A stretch of DNA of 64,000 bases from Lindgomyces ingoldianus (taxonomy: Eukaryota > Ascomycota > Dothideomycetes > Pleosporales > Lindgomycetaceae). Positions 37,068-47,811 of the stretch are shown piece after piece (positions within the stretch are counted from its first letter, which is position 1; every line of letters starts with the position of its first letter). The position numbers and the translations under genes are program-made. The notes under the pieces are model-generated. The model was not told the origin of the DNA. It did no database searches and saw only the letters and a list, made by a program, of their open reading frames with translations. The DNA is taken from assembly GCF_010093535.1 (NCBI RefSeq), contig NW_022985188.1:729248-793247 (forward strand), written 5' to 3'.

Positions 37068-40000
37068 CTAATTAGTAGTTAATTTAATTAACTATAAATT
37101 AGTAAAAGTAATAATAAAGTACTTATGCTTTATAAGGTACTTTATTTTGTTACTTATTTCTTAGAAAGAGTAATAGCAAAGTACTTACACCTTATAAGGT
37201 ACTTTATTTAGTTACTTATTTCTTAAGATAGTAGATTAATTCTTTACATTATATAGTAAGCTCTGCTACTGTACAAAGTAAAAAAGAGATAGTGTAAGAC
37301 GCACACTAAAGCTACTAAAGCTATATAACCTAGTAGCTAGATAATAGCACATTAATTCTTTACATTGCATAGTAAGCTCTGCTACTGTACAAAGTAAAGA
37401 GAAGATAGTGTAAGGCGCACACTAAAGCTATTAAAGCTGCACAACCTAGCAGCTAGATAATAGCAGTACCTACATAATCTACTAGAAAAGTAATTAACTA
37501 TACTATTATAATAAAATTTTATTAGTAACTAACAACTCTATGTAATAATAAAAAAAATAAGAAATAATTTCTATTATATAAATAACTTATAAAGAACATA
37601 GAGATATTAAAGGCAACACTATAAAATAAAACTAGCCTAAAGTACTAGAATAACAAAATTAACATGTTAAAGGCTCTAATAAGCTTATAAACTTAATTAT
37701 ACATAAGTTACATAATTACTAATTTATATATAATAACTTAAAAGGGCGCTACTTTTTTAAGTGCGTACATAGAGAATTTTAAAAAATAGACACTATAAAA
37801 CTTCTTAGCACTTAGCTACACATTTAAAAGAGAGCTTATATAAGTGCTAGAGAATAAAAGAATTACACTATAGCTAGGCACTAAAAGTACCTAAGCCTAG
37901 AAGCTATATAATATAGCATAAGAAAAAGTAATTACACTAAAAAAGCTTTATACATAACCTTTATTACTATATAAAGCTTTGCATAGAAGTAAACTAAACA
38001 TAATGCTGCTATTAACACTAAATATACTAGCATTACCTACTCTTACACCTTAGCTAGCACTACACTAATCACTGTACAAACAATACATGCCACCCTACCT
38101 AACGCCTGCTCTACACCCTTAATTGTACACACCACCGCCTGCAGTAGTGTATGCACCACTAATACCACCTGCACAATCTATACTACATTACAGCCTGTAT
38201 AAACTTCTATCCTAGAGGGAAACTACTAAAGAAAAACTTTTAGTAAATAAAATTATATAATTTTAAAAAGCATAAAAAAAAATAATAACTATATAAGTTA
38301 ACTATATAATATTTTTATAAATAAAATAAAAATCTTTATTAATCTATATTAATAGCTAAATATCTAGAAAACTTAGTATATAAACATCTTTCTAAATATC
38401 TTAAAAAGTTAGGTAAATATATACTATATGCACAACATAGGCTCTAGACATAACTAGAAGCATTTATATAACACCTTAAGTAGTTACTTTAACACTAATG
38501 TAAACTATAGCTAGTACTAGATAGACTAGATAATAATAACTTTTATATAATGCTAATAAAAAAACTTTAATAAGAGTTTATATAAAGTTCTTAAAACAAT
38601 AATTAATAAGCTTATACTTATATAAAGGGCACTAAAAACAGAATTTTAAAAAGATGTTTTACTACACACTACTATTATATAAGCCTGTTAAGGATAACTA
38701 GAACTAGAACATGCTATATTTACTATTAAGCTCTTATGTAAAGCTTTATTTAGCAACTTATAAGCATTACTCTAAGTTACTATAAACTAAAGGGTAAACT
38801 AATACCTCTAGAAACTGCCTAATGCATACTACACAGACTACTAATACAACTCTACATAATAAAAGTCTGCACAATAAGAAGAAAGCTTTACTTTATGTAA
38901 AAAAAAATAATATAGAAGATCTCTATCTAGGTTTAGGCTATAATCTAGAGACAACTATACACAGACAAAGAAGTGCTTTATCTACTATAAAAAGAGATGT
39001 TAGTTATTAAACTACTCTTATAATAACTATATATAAGTAAAGAACTAGTATGTTGCTTTATATAAAGATTTTTATAATAAGACCTTATTATATAAAGCTA
39101 TTACCTTATACATCTAAGACTTTAAAGGTTACTCTAAGAAAAAAAATAATTTACATAATATAAAGAAAATAAAATAAAAAGGTAAAAATGCTAAAAAAGC
39201 TATTAACTACCTTACCTCTACTACCTATTTATACTGTGTAACAGGAGAGGACATCTACAGCATTAAACCTAAGAAATATGCTAAGCAGTTTATTCTTAAT
39301 AACTAATACTATATAGTATACTAAAGCAAACTATAAAATATAGGCGCAGTAAAGATCTCTACTATTAGCAAGTTTTAACTTAAGGTGTATATATAAGAGA
39401 ACTTATGTATAGAAATTAATTAAACACTTAGCTAAACAGATATTAGCTTTAAAAGCTAGACACTAAAAAGATTAATTAGTACTATATAAATCTAGAACCT
39501 AATTAGTCTAGTTACATACTACATTTTAAAGACTCTAACACTATTTCTGCTATTACTAGTAGATGCTAACTAACTTAGGGTATACTTTAACAACATTTTA
39601 AATATTATTATATGTAAAGATAAAACTACTATACTTATTATATAAAAATAAAGACACTTTTTTTTTAATATTAGTAAAAAAAAATTTATGTTTTTCTTTA
39701 CTAAATTAAAACTTTACTGCCTTTACTGCTAATTTAGACACCCCTACATAAAAAGACTCTAGAAAATGCTAACTAGCGCTAGCTACAACGTTAATGCTGC
39801 AGTACTAGAAGAGATTAAGAAGTTCTGCTACCTCTGCTAATTATATAACTAGGCCCTACAAAAATTTAAGTTTATAATTAAAGATAACACTTACTTTAAC
39901 TATAAAGTTATTATTAATGTTATATAAATTAATAATAAAGATGTTTTATATGTTATTAATATAAACACATTATTTTAGGCTACTATATTTCTAAAATCTA

Positions 40001-42895
40001 TGTCTACACAAGATACCTAAGATGCACTATGTAAATACTAGATTAACACTTATTAAAAACCTCTAAACTATATTATGTATAACTTTAGTATAAACTTTGC
40101 TTTAAAGGATTTTTAAGCTTATGCAAAAATTATAAGAGCTATATGTAGGCAGATGCCTGTAGAAGCACATTAGGCAGTTAAAAAAGTTAAGCATGCGCAC
40201 ACACCTCTTTAATAAGTGTTTAACATTCTAAAGACTAAGCTAGGTAACTGTACAAATAATAAGGCTATTCTGCAGATAGCAGTTAAGGCTCTAAACAACA
40301 TAGCTAGCCTACACAGTCTAGTACCTACGCTGCTAGTCTTTAGAGTATACCTAAGAATTAACTTAAACTTTTTACTATTACTAGACATTATTGCATAAGT
40401 AAGCGCTGTATAAAAAGTAATAAAGATACTTTAAAAAGACTATATAAAAGTAAACATTAATTATGTAATTAACACTTATAATAGCTTTATAATATATAAA
40501 GTTCTTAACCTCTCCTTTAGCTTAAAGATTATAGCATAAAGAGAGAAGAAAGGCTAGACTAGCCTATACAAGATTAAAAGCATTAAAGAAAAAGATGTTA
40601 TTATTAAGAAAAAAAATAGCCTACTAAAGCTTTAATGTACGCAGGTTAAACTATACTATAAAGAAAAAAAAAAGACAACTTACTTATAATAAATAACTTA
40701 GATAAACTAATCCTTATATAAAAAGATTTTTTAAAGAAAAGAAAAAGAAAACAGCTTTATAAAAATATTATAAAGGTAAAACTAAAGCCTACTATAGACT
40801 AAGCCTCTTAGGATAGTAATACTGCACTAGTGCAAAAGAAAAATATAAATACTAAAAAAAGTAAAAAGCAAAGAAAACCTGCATAAAGTCTAAACTAAGT
40901 ATTTCTAACTTAAAAAAAAAAAAATAATTAGGCCTTATCTATTAAGCTCTATATAGATAGTGTAATTACTACACTTAAAAAGCTATTTAAAGAATTAGAC
41001 TATATAAAGATAGACACCTTAATTACTAATAGCACTTTTAAAGTTATAGTGTATAACTTAATAAGGCATAAAGGTTAGATTTTTAACCTTTACTTTATAT
41101 AAAAAGTAAAAGGCAAAATAACTTAACTATATAAGAAATCCTACCTAGTGTTTGCTAGCTACTTAGATAAAAAGAAGAAAAAAATCCTTACCTAGTTACT
41201 AACTATTTAAAAAATAAGCTAAAGACTACTTTTAGCTATAAAAGTAAGCCTAAAAGCTATATATAGAATGCATTTTAAACTATGTAATATTATATAAGCA
41301 TACATCTAATTAATAGATAAGCTTATACGCACACTGTACATAAAGCTACTAAAAGAAATGCGCTAGAGCTTTCTACTAAATATAATACTCTAGGTTATAT
41401 AACTCTTGTATAGAGCTACTAAATTAAGACTGTATTAGTTTAAGACATACTATAACTACTATAAAAAAAAGCTACGCATGCACATTTTTTTATATAACCC
41501 CTACTTTTTAATTACTAATAAAGAAGAGCACACTTTTAGTATTACTAGCTTATAAATAGATAACACTTTAAGCATTATAATAAAGAATTTTATATAAAAA
41601 AAAAAGAAAAAACTATAAAAAGTAAAGTTTTACATAAAAAGTAAAACTATTCTAGTAAAAAAGCAACTTATTAAGTTTAATAGTAAAAAAATTAAACTTA
41701 CGCATAACATAATAGTCTTTACTTAAAAGGGATAAGTAAGCTACCTTTATATAATTAACTTAAAGAATAAAGATGCTGCATAATAATATATTAAGTAATA
41801 TATAAAAAAGGTATATATTGCATTTATATGTTAACTAAAGGTAGTATTTAACTTGTCTATTACTGCATAAACTATAGACTCTTTACATAATAACATTAAC
41901 ACACTTAACATATAAATCTAATAGTAGATAGATAATAGTAAGCGTAGTCTTACCTTTTTACTATTATAGCTTAATTATATAAAGCTGTTTATTTTTATAG
42001 ATAAATTATTTACTAATAATAAAGACCTTAGCTTATAGCTAAGATTTTTAATTATATTAAGTAATAAAGACTATATAGAGTAAAGTAACTACTTTAAAAT
42101 ACTAGGCAACATTATACACTAGAATTTTACTAAGTGTAAAAAAGTAACTAAGAGTGTTCTTACTAGTAAACTATATAGAATAGTTAGAGAGTTTAATAAT
42201 ATAATTACACTTAGTATAACTTTATAGTAAATTATATAAACACTTAAACTACTACTAATCTTAGTAGTAATCTGCATAGATTTAAGGTTTTTATATAATT
42301 ACCTTATTAAGCTAGGCACTACTAGTAAAAAGCAACTTATAATTAACATTATGTTACTCTATAAATTATATAAGAAAAGGGAAATTACTAAAATTAAGTA
42401 AATTAATAGTAAAAACAACTTAGTAAATGTATGTATAAAAAAAACACTAAACTAGGCTTTTTAATTACTAGTTCTAACTAACTACCTTTCTGTCTAGATA
42501 GAAGCATCTGTAGACTAGCTAGATCCTGTGTGCAAAGATGCCTTAGACTAACTAGACTAATAACACCTTTATATAAGGCCTATTTTCTTTTATTTTTTTT
42601 TTTTTTATATTATATATAATTATCTTTCTTATTATAAGGATCTATTACTGCTAGTACTATATAAAAAGAGAAAAGAGCTAAGGGATTATACAGCAAGGCT
42701 TAGAAAGTAAAGGATAAAAAAAAGAAAAGCTATTTACATAGTATAACTAGCCTATTCTAATGCACAGCATTACTAAGGCAAGTCCTAACAAATAGAGTAG
42801 AGTAAAGGCAGAATATAATTAGATAAACTTACACAGACAGAAGGGAGGTAACGCGTACAGAAGGTAACTTTTTAGATAAAAAGAAAAGTTGCTAG

Positions 42896-43175
42896 TGTCT
42901 ATACGCAGCAGCAGCGTCGCGGCCTAGATACAAGCAATCACGCACAAGCAGGATCACGTATCTATGTCACATAATGCTTGTGCGCGAACCTCTGTGCGCG
43001 AACATCTAAATATCCCCCTTTTCCTCTGTACAGAGGAAAGACAAAAGTAATAGAACTAGAAACATGTTGCCCTTACCTTACCTACCTTGTACGCTGTGCA
43101 CACTGTACACCACTCTTACTCTTGCTACTTAAGTGCTTATACCATAAGCAGCTAGCTGTCGGAGCCCATTCAACA
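42896..43175 (+). repeat. Copia-2 Y 3' LTR
   Basis: 280 bp ending CCCATTCAACA. Here the last 100 bp are the less mutated part. Confidence 0.9.
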
Positions 43176-43276
43176 CTTTCTAAAAGATAAGTAATAAAAT
43201 AAAGTACTTTATAAAGTGTAAGTACTTTATTATTACTTTTACTAATTTATAGTTAATTAAATTAACTACTAATTAG

Positions 43277-43556
43277 TGTTAAATAGGCTTTAATAGCTAG
43301 CTGCTTATAGTATAAGCACTTAAGTAGCAAAAGTAAGAGTAGTGTATAGTGTGCACAGTGTACAAGGTAGGTAAGGTAAGGGCAACATATTTCTAGTTTT
43401 ATTGCTCTTGTCTTTCCTCTGTATAGAGGAAAAGGGGGATATCTAGATGTTCGCGCACAGAGGTTCGCGCACAAGCATCATGTGACATAGATACGTGATC
43501 CTGCTCGTGCGCGATCGCTTGTATCTAGGCCGTGACGCTGCTGCTGCGTACAGACA
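43277..43556 (-). repeat. Copia-2 X 5' LTR
   Basis: 280 bp, the reverse complement of the Y LTRs. The GC-rich end at 43440-43556 is nearly clean. Confidence 0.9.
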
Positions 43557-43674
43557 AAATATTTATTAACTATACTTACACTTAAAACTTTACTTTAAGC
43601 TTTAAATAACACTTTATAAATATACTAGGCTAGTTTATGCTAATATAGCCTAGATTATACTTAGCATGTAAAGA

Positions 43675-43969
43675 NNNNNNNNNNNNNNNNNNNNNNNNNN
43701 NNNNNNNNNNNNNNNNNNNNNNNNNNNNNNNNNNNNNNNNNNNNNNNNNNNNNNNNNNNNNNNNNNNNNNNNNNNNNNNNNNNNNNNNNNNNNNNNNNNN
43801 NNNNNNNNNNNNNNNNNNNNNNNNNNNNNNNNNNNNNNNNNNNNNNNNNNNNNNNNNNNNNNNNNNNNNNNNNNNNNNNNNNNNNNNNNNNNNNNNNNNN
43901 NNNNNNNNNNNNNNNNNNNNNNNNNNNNNNNNNNNNNNNNNNNNNNNNNNNNNNNNNNNNNNNNNNNNN
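43675..43969. other. Assembly gap (295 N) in the right TIR of element B
   Basis: The left flank is element-B TIR sequence; the right flank is the second part of a Z-family LTR. The missing part should therefore hold the rest of that TIR and about the first 200 bp of the LTR. Confidence 0.9.
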
Positions 43970-44071
43970 TGTCATTGGTATTCCCAGGTCTCTGAGTCCC
44001 CACGCACTCCCATATGCCTCTGAGTGGATTCATACCGCATTCGGACCCATTGTCTTGCCTGCGCCGTTACA
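43970..44071 (+). mobile_element. Z-family LTR, 3' part (5' part lies in the gap)
   Basis: 102 bp matching the end of the Z LTRs, ending GCGCCGTTACA, followed by element-B end sequence from 44072. It is nearly unmutated, so probably a young solo LTR. Confidence 0.7.
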
Positions 44072-44245
44072 TTAGCAAAAGTAAGTAACTTAGGTGTGTA
44101 AGCAACTTGCCTGTAAAGTACGTTACAAGGCCTATAGGTGTTAATAGAAATTCCTAGGTTCTAAGTCCCCACGCACTCCCATATGCCTCTGAGTGGATTC
44201 CCACCGCATTCGGACCTATTGTCTTGCCTGTGCTGTTACATAAAT

Positions 44246-44395
44246 AGCCTTTACTTTCTTAATAAAGATATTGCTAGAGACGTTGCTGCTAGAGCTCTTA
44301 AAGTGCTGCTGCTAGTTAAAGAGAATAGCTTCTAAAATAAGCTACTGTGCCTACTATTAATATAAGTAGTTAGTAGCAGAGCTATTAGCACTATT
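44246..44395. other. RIP-mutated spacer between Z and the solo LTR
   Basis: About 150 bp of AT-rich DNA with no gene seen. It continues the older sequence interrupted by Z. Confidence 0.5.
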
Positions 44396-44705
44396 TGTAA
44401 CGATTCTCGTTCCATCTCAGGTCGCCCGGAACCCATCCGAAGGGTCCCCGTATCGGCTCCGACCCTGGCTCGACCCTGACTCGACCTGGCCCCGACTCTG
44501 CCCTGCCCCCTGCTGTTACCCCTATTCCCTCATGTATTTAGTCGCACCTCGCCCCGTAGCTAGCTCGGTAGTTTTCTGATATCCTTTCGTACAAGGCCTA
44601 TAGGTGTCAATGGCATTCCCAGGTTCAGAGTCCCCACGCACTCCCATATGCCTCTGAGTGGATTCCCACCGCATTCGGACCCATTGTCTTGCCTGCGCCG
44701 TTACA
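44396..44705 (+). mobile_element. Solo LTR of element Z family, nearly unmutated (TSD CTATT)
   Basis: 310 bp, TGTAACGATTC...GCGCCGTTACA, flanked by CTATT on both sides (44391-44395, 44706-44710). It is rich in CpG and CpA, in sharp contrast to the 19973 and 21069 copies, so it represents a near-ancestral sequence of the family. Confidence 0.92.
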
Positions 44706-44742
44706 CTATTAAAGTAGCTATATTACTTTAGAAGAGACTTAG

Positions 44743-45134
44743 TGTCAGATATGCGCACCTACTGTCAAGACAGGAGGAACGTTTGACGAAAGCTGCTACA
44801 TAGTACGAGCAATAAGCTCGAACAGTATGTTGCTGCAAATTGCAGCATTTTGCAGCATTTTGCAGCATTTTGCAGCATTTTGCAGCATGTTGCAGCAAAT
44901 TGCAGCAAATTGCAGCATGTTACAGCATTTTGCAGCAAATTGCAGCATGTTGCAAGCTGGTCGCGCATAGGGCTAGTGCGCGAGGGACTCGGATCGGAAA
45001 AACAAAAGCCGAGCAACACGAGTAGAGCAGAAAAAGGATCGATAAAATCAATACAATCAATCAATCATCCCATACATCATATCCAAACCCATCATTCATC
45101 TCAGGAAGCCCAGAAACAGTGCTTCAATCTGACA
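44743..45134 (+). mobile_element. Solo LTR of Copia-1 family, nearly unmutated (TSD CTTAG)
   Basis: 392 bp with TGTCAGAT...ATCTGACA ends and CTTAG on both sides (44738-44742, 45135-45139). It contains the longest decamer array of the four copies (about 44830-44955), about a dozen units. Confidence 0.93.
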
Positions 45135-45139
45135 CTTAG

Positions 45140-45370
45140 ATACTGTTAACTAATAAATTTAATAGCTATATTTTTACTTAAACTAGTTAATTATGTTAAT
45201 ACTATTATTACAGAGCACACTACTGCTTATTAGTAATTGCTATACATAGCATTTTCTTTTCTTAATATAACAATATTTAATTAAAAAGCCTATAATATAG
45301 TTAGTATTATAAATTGTAAATTTCTAGTAGGAAATTAATTTAGGAGCTAAAACAATATTGCTATGTTAAG
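45140..45370. other. RIP-mutated tail of the transposon block
   Basis: AT-rich, no gene seen. The composition changes abruptly to balanced DNA at about 45380. Confidence 0.5.
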
Positions 45371-45409
45371 TTATTGTTATATCGCGCATCGCGCCATCGA
45401 GAGTTGACT

Positions 45410-45535
45410 GTATGAAACGGAGAGGAGTGCGGCTTTTCGGCCGATGCGAGCTTTGACCGTTCGCTGAACAGGTAGTATGAAACAGAGAGGAGTGCGGCTT
45501 TTCGGCCGATGCGAGCTTTGACCGTTCGCTGAACA
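45410..45535. repeat. Two tandem copies of a 61-bp unit
   Basis: Units 45410-45470 and 45475-45535 start GTATGAAAC(G/A)GAGAGG and end TCGCTGAACA. They differ by one G/A change and are separated by four bases. They lie at the border between the RIP block and the gene island. Open frames across them on the minus strand are repeat read-through, not a gene I can support. Confidence 0.9.
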
Positions 45536-46060
45536 TGCTGCGATCCGGGCTGTCGGAATTGGTCGACCATGAAAAGCTGTTGGTGGTTGCGCGCTTCTGG
45601 GGAGAACTCCTGGGCATTCCCCAGCTGCGCCTCGCTCTCTTTGCGGCGACCTCGGGAGCCTCAACTACTCCAGCCGCTGACTGATCACGCGCTATGTAAT
45701 TGGTCAGACACGACCGCATCCCACCACTCCGACGCCACTTCCTCCCCTAATTATACCAAGCTCGTTCATCTTAGGCATTCAGGCATCTCAGGCACCAAGG
45801 CCGCATCGCACGCCGACAAAGAAGGAGATTGGAAAGTCTCAAGAAAAATTCCTTTAGAATCTTTGCCCAGCAGCCCCATCCCAAGGTCGCAATGCTGGGC
45901 GTAAAAATGGGCCAATATGTCTACGTGGCTGAATTTACATGTACGTAGACAGCGAATGTCCATATAAAAGGACGAATGCTTTCTGGTCTTTCCAAAGTAT
46001 CACCTTTCCTTTTACTCATTCTATATCCTTTCCTACTCTCAAAGGCAAGTCTTCGCTGCC
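45536..46060 (+). promoter_or_regulatory. Upstream region of the secreted-protein gene with a TATA box
   Basis: No gene is supported here. A TATAAAA box at 45963-45969 lies 92 bp upstream of ATG 46061, with a pyrimidine-rich stretch (TCACCTTTCCTTTTACTC) in between, a usual fungal core promoter arrangement. Confidence 0.5.
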
Positions 46061-47811
46061 ATGCTCCCTTTGTCCCATCCATCCGCCCTTCTGGCATACA
46101 CGCTCTGTGTTTCCGGTCTCGTCAATGGCTCCCCAACGATGAGTCGCCGCGGCGGTAACAATCCATTGGCAAACAATCTCAGTCCTGATTATGGACCAGT
46201 CGGGGCCTGCACCGACCCCAACGATTACAGTACGCCGGAAAAAAGGGCAAATATCTGGTTTCACAGTCATGGGGGGGAGCTTGCCGAATACTATCTGCGC
46301 AATGAAGGGACAGAGAAGCACGACACAGTCGATTGGGTGCAGGACATCTTCAAGCTTCTCTTCCCAAACAGCGATCCAGCTCAGATGAGTTGCACAGGGT
46401 CCGAGACTAGTTGCGGTGTGGGGACTCTCGACTGCAGTAAGTACGACACTCCGATAACGCACAGCGCACTTTTCTAATAATATCATCAGAGAAGGACTTT
46501 GATAACAGAGATGTGGGTTTTCCGCTTGGACGTCATCTCTTTTGCATTCAGTGACACTACTCCAGGATCCTTGGCCGGCAGCCTTTTACCTTTTCACTTC
46601 AATCGGCAACATACACACATACTTCGCACAGTACCTTGAACGTCTTGATTGGTTGAAGGGAAACTTGACAAATGACCTTCCCATCCTTGTCGACGACTTC
46701 CAAGTCGATAAGGAGACTGACAAGGAGCTAAACTTCTACGCGATACTAGCCGGTGCATTAGGCATGGCTGCCGGCGCGACCGCTGCAAATCCCGCCATAT
46801 CTGGACCCCTCGGGGCTCTAGGCGGTATCTCGGCGATCATTGCAAACACAAAACCGCCAAACCAAGATTCGGCGTTCGAAAAGATGGGCAAGGTCAAAGC
46901 TGATTTAGCCAAAATTACCAGTGCTACATGTGAACAGGCTTACAAGGCCATTACCCAGATACAAGATGCCATTCATGGCCGCGAAGGAACTAGTGAAGAT
47001 ATGCTTCCAGCGGAGATGCTGCACGAAGACGACTTCAGCGCTGAATACCAGCACAAGATTCCGAAGGTTATGGGCGCAGGGGCTTGGCTGCTCGAGCATC
47101 CAGACCAGAATCTCCGAGCAGACTTCAAAGAGGTCGGAAACCGAATGGTATGTTCAGAATCAGCTCCGTCCCAGAAGCGCACTGATGGTAAATTTTCGTA
47201 GATGCAAACCCTCGCAATTCATCTTATGCGCGTCTTCAATCAGGCATACCTCTTCATCTTCACTGACAGCTCGGCGGACAAATGCGTAGGTGGCGGTGCA
47301 GTTTGGGACCCCGACGCCAATCTCTGCTACTCTTTCGGAAGCATCGCGAAGCACGACGTATTCGGTAACGAGCTCCAGACGTACTCCATTCAAGGCAACA
47401 ACGATTTCGCCAAACCCCTCTGGGACAAGTACGGCGCGGACAGGCTCATCACGTATGCCCCTCCCGATCACCACAAGTCTCCAGTAAGCTAACTAGCTGC
47501 GCCCGCTCAGGTACCGCAACATCATCGACTGCTGGCTCAACAACGATTCCAAAATCGGCGTTCCGACTCTATCAGCTACCAGCCCCGGAACAGACATTAA
47601 GCGCTGCTTCTTCAGCATCGAGGTCAAGAAAGGCAGCCTCGACAATGCGGCGAACACGGTGTGGATGAATCTGGTGCCTGAGGAAGAATTTCCGAACTTC
47701 TCGGGTGAGGACAAGATCAATAATGGCGGGTACCCGGCGGCTTGCAAATATCGCACGTGGGAGGGTACGAACAATTGCAGGCAGTGGCCGGTCGCGTACA
47801 ATATGGATTAG
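46061..47811 (+). CDS. Secreted Cys-rich protein of unknown function, four exons, intact
   Basis: Exons 46061-46436, 46552-47147, 47202-47452 and 47511-47811 join in frame to 507 codons. The introns are 115, 54 and 58 nt: donors GTAAGT, GTATGT, GTATGC and acceptors TTCAG, CGTAG, CTCAG, with a CTAAC branch site in the third. The N-terminus has a hydrophobic core followed by small residues (LLAYTLCVSGLVNGSP), a signal peptide. A segment CTDPNDYSTPEKRANIW follows. A Gly/Ala-rich hydrophobic stretch at about 187-223 could be membrane-active or buried. The C-terminal half has many Cys, a DPDANLCYSFG segment and ends NNCRQWPVAYNMD. No TM anchor or enzyme motif is recognised. It is the only intact gene between two transposon blocks. 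It could be a secreted host- or competitor-interaction protein, but that is inference from location and export signal only. Confidence 0.8.

Larger units (their letters stand above)
36788..43175 (+). mobile_element. Copia-2 element Y (plus strand), TSD CTTTC, nested in X
   Basis: 280-bp LTRs at 36788-37067 and 42896-43175. CTTTC is duplicated at 36783-36787 and 43176-43180. Read through stops, the plus strand gives an integrase region at about 39800-40420. It contains CxxC (CYLCQLYNQ), a D..E-type core, and the stretch VPTLLVF at about 40330, characteristic of fungal Copia polyproteins. RT lies farther downstream, and an RNase H C-terminal segment at about 42130-42560 has a CIDLRFLYNYLIKLGT-like block. 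Integrase before RT supports Ty1/copia. It lies opposite to X, making a palindrome of about 6-kb arms. Confidence 0.92.
30538..43556 (-). mobile_element. Copia-2 element X (minus strand), TSD AAATA, containing element Y
   Basis: 280-bp LTRs at 43277-43556 (5' in the element's sense) and 30538-30817 (3'). In element sense they start TGTC(C/T)GTACGCAGCAG and end in (C/T)AACA. AAATA flanks the element (30533-30537, 43557-43561), matching the uninterrupted site in element-B copy 2. The interior is the reverse complement of element Y and is cut about 100 bp after its 5' LTR by Y. It holds no open frames after RIP. One region (about 36210-36780) has three copies of a roughly 130-250-bp tandem repeat that Y has twice. 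Confidence 0.92.
21254..44123. mobile_element. DNA transposon B copy 1 (TA-flanked, long TIRs), swollen by nested retrotransposons
   Basis: The left end is ATGTACTTTACAGGCGAG (ACGT altered to ATGT) and the right end is the inverse, GCCTGTAAAGTACGT. TA lies on both sides (21252-21253, 44124-44125), inside the 3' LTR of element Z. Its own sequence survives in pieces: 21254-21496, 30167-30537 and about 43557-43674, followed by an N gap, part of a Z-type solo LTR, and 44072-44123. Put side by side these follow copy 2 (54882-56003) in order. No coding capacity seen. The nested inserts are the chromovirus 21497-30161 and the two Copia elements 30538-43556. Confidence 0.82.
19973..44240 (+). mobile_element. 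LTR element Z: short non-autonomous element (TSD TAAAT) split by element B
   Basis: The 5' LTR is 19973-20272 (300 bp, TGTAACG...GTTACA). The interior is only about 796 bp (20273-21068) and ends in an AAAAGGAGGGGTAG polypurine tract. The 3' LTR starts at 21069, is cut at 21253 by DNA transposon B, and resumes at 44126-44240. The two halves join at a TA within the word CCTTTGTACAAGG seen intact in the 5' LTR. TAAAT flanks the whole at 19968-19972 and 44241-44245. The interior is too short for gag-pol, so it is a non-autonomous or deleted element. Related solo LTRs lie at 44396-44705 and before 44071. Confidence 0.88.

Noticed and set aside
23701..40398. Scattered 60-76-codon frames in the RIP-mutated elements (23701, 30361, 38822, 40216)
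   Set aside because: They are chance openings or short pieces of dead polyproteins; 40216 is part of the Copia-2 integrase region.
42978..43474. Two 70-codon frames with similar Cys-containing starts at 42978 (+) and 43262-43474 (-)
   Set aside because: They are the same stretch of the Copia-2 LTR in its two orientations, not genes.
43650..44033. 127-codon frame across the gap
   Set aside because: It consists almost wholly of Ns.
44830..44955. Regular short repeats resembling a CRISPR-like array
   Set aside because: Units are ten bases with no spacers, lie inside an LTR, and the genome is eukaryotic.
45361..45719. Three overlapping minus-strand frames of 69-117 codons
   Set aside because: They cross the 61-bp tandem repeat in different frames with no family resemblance or splice support.
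46016..46486. 156-codon minus-strand frame
   Set aside because: Shadow of exon 1 of the secreted-protein gene, whose plus-strand model has signal peptide and consistent splicing.
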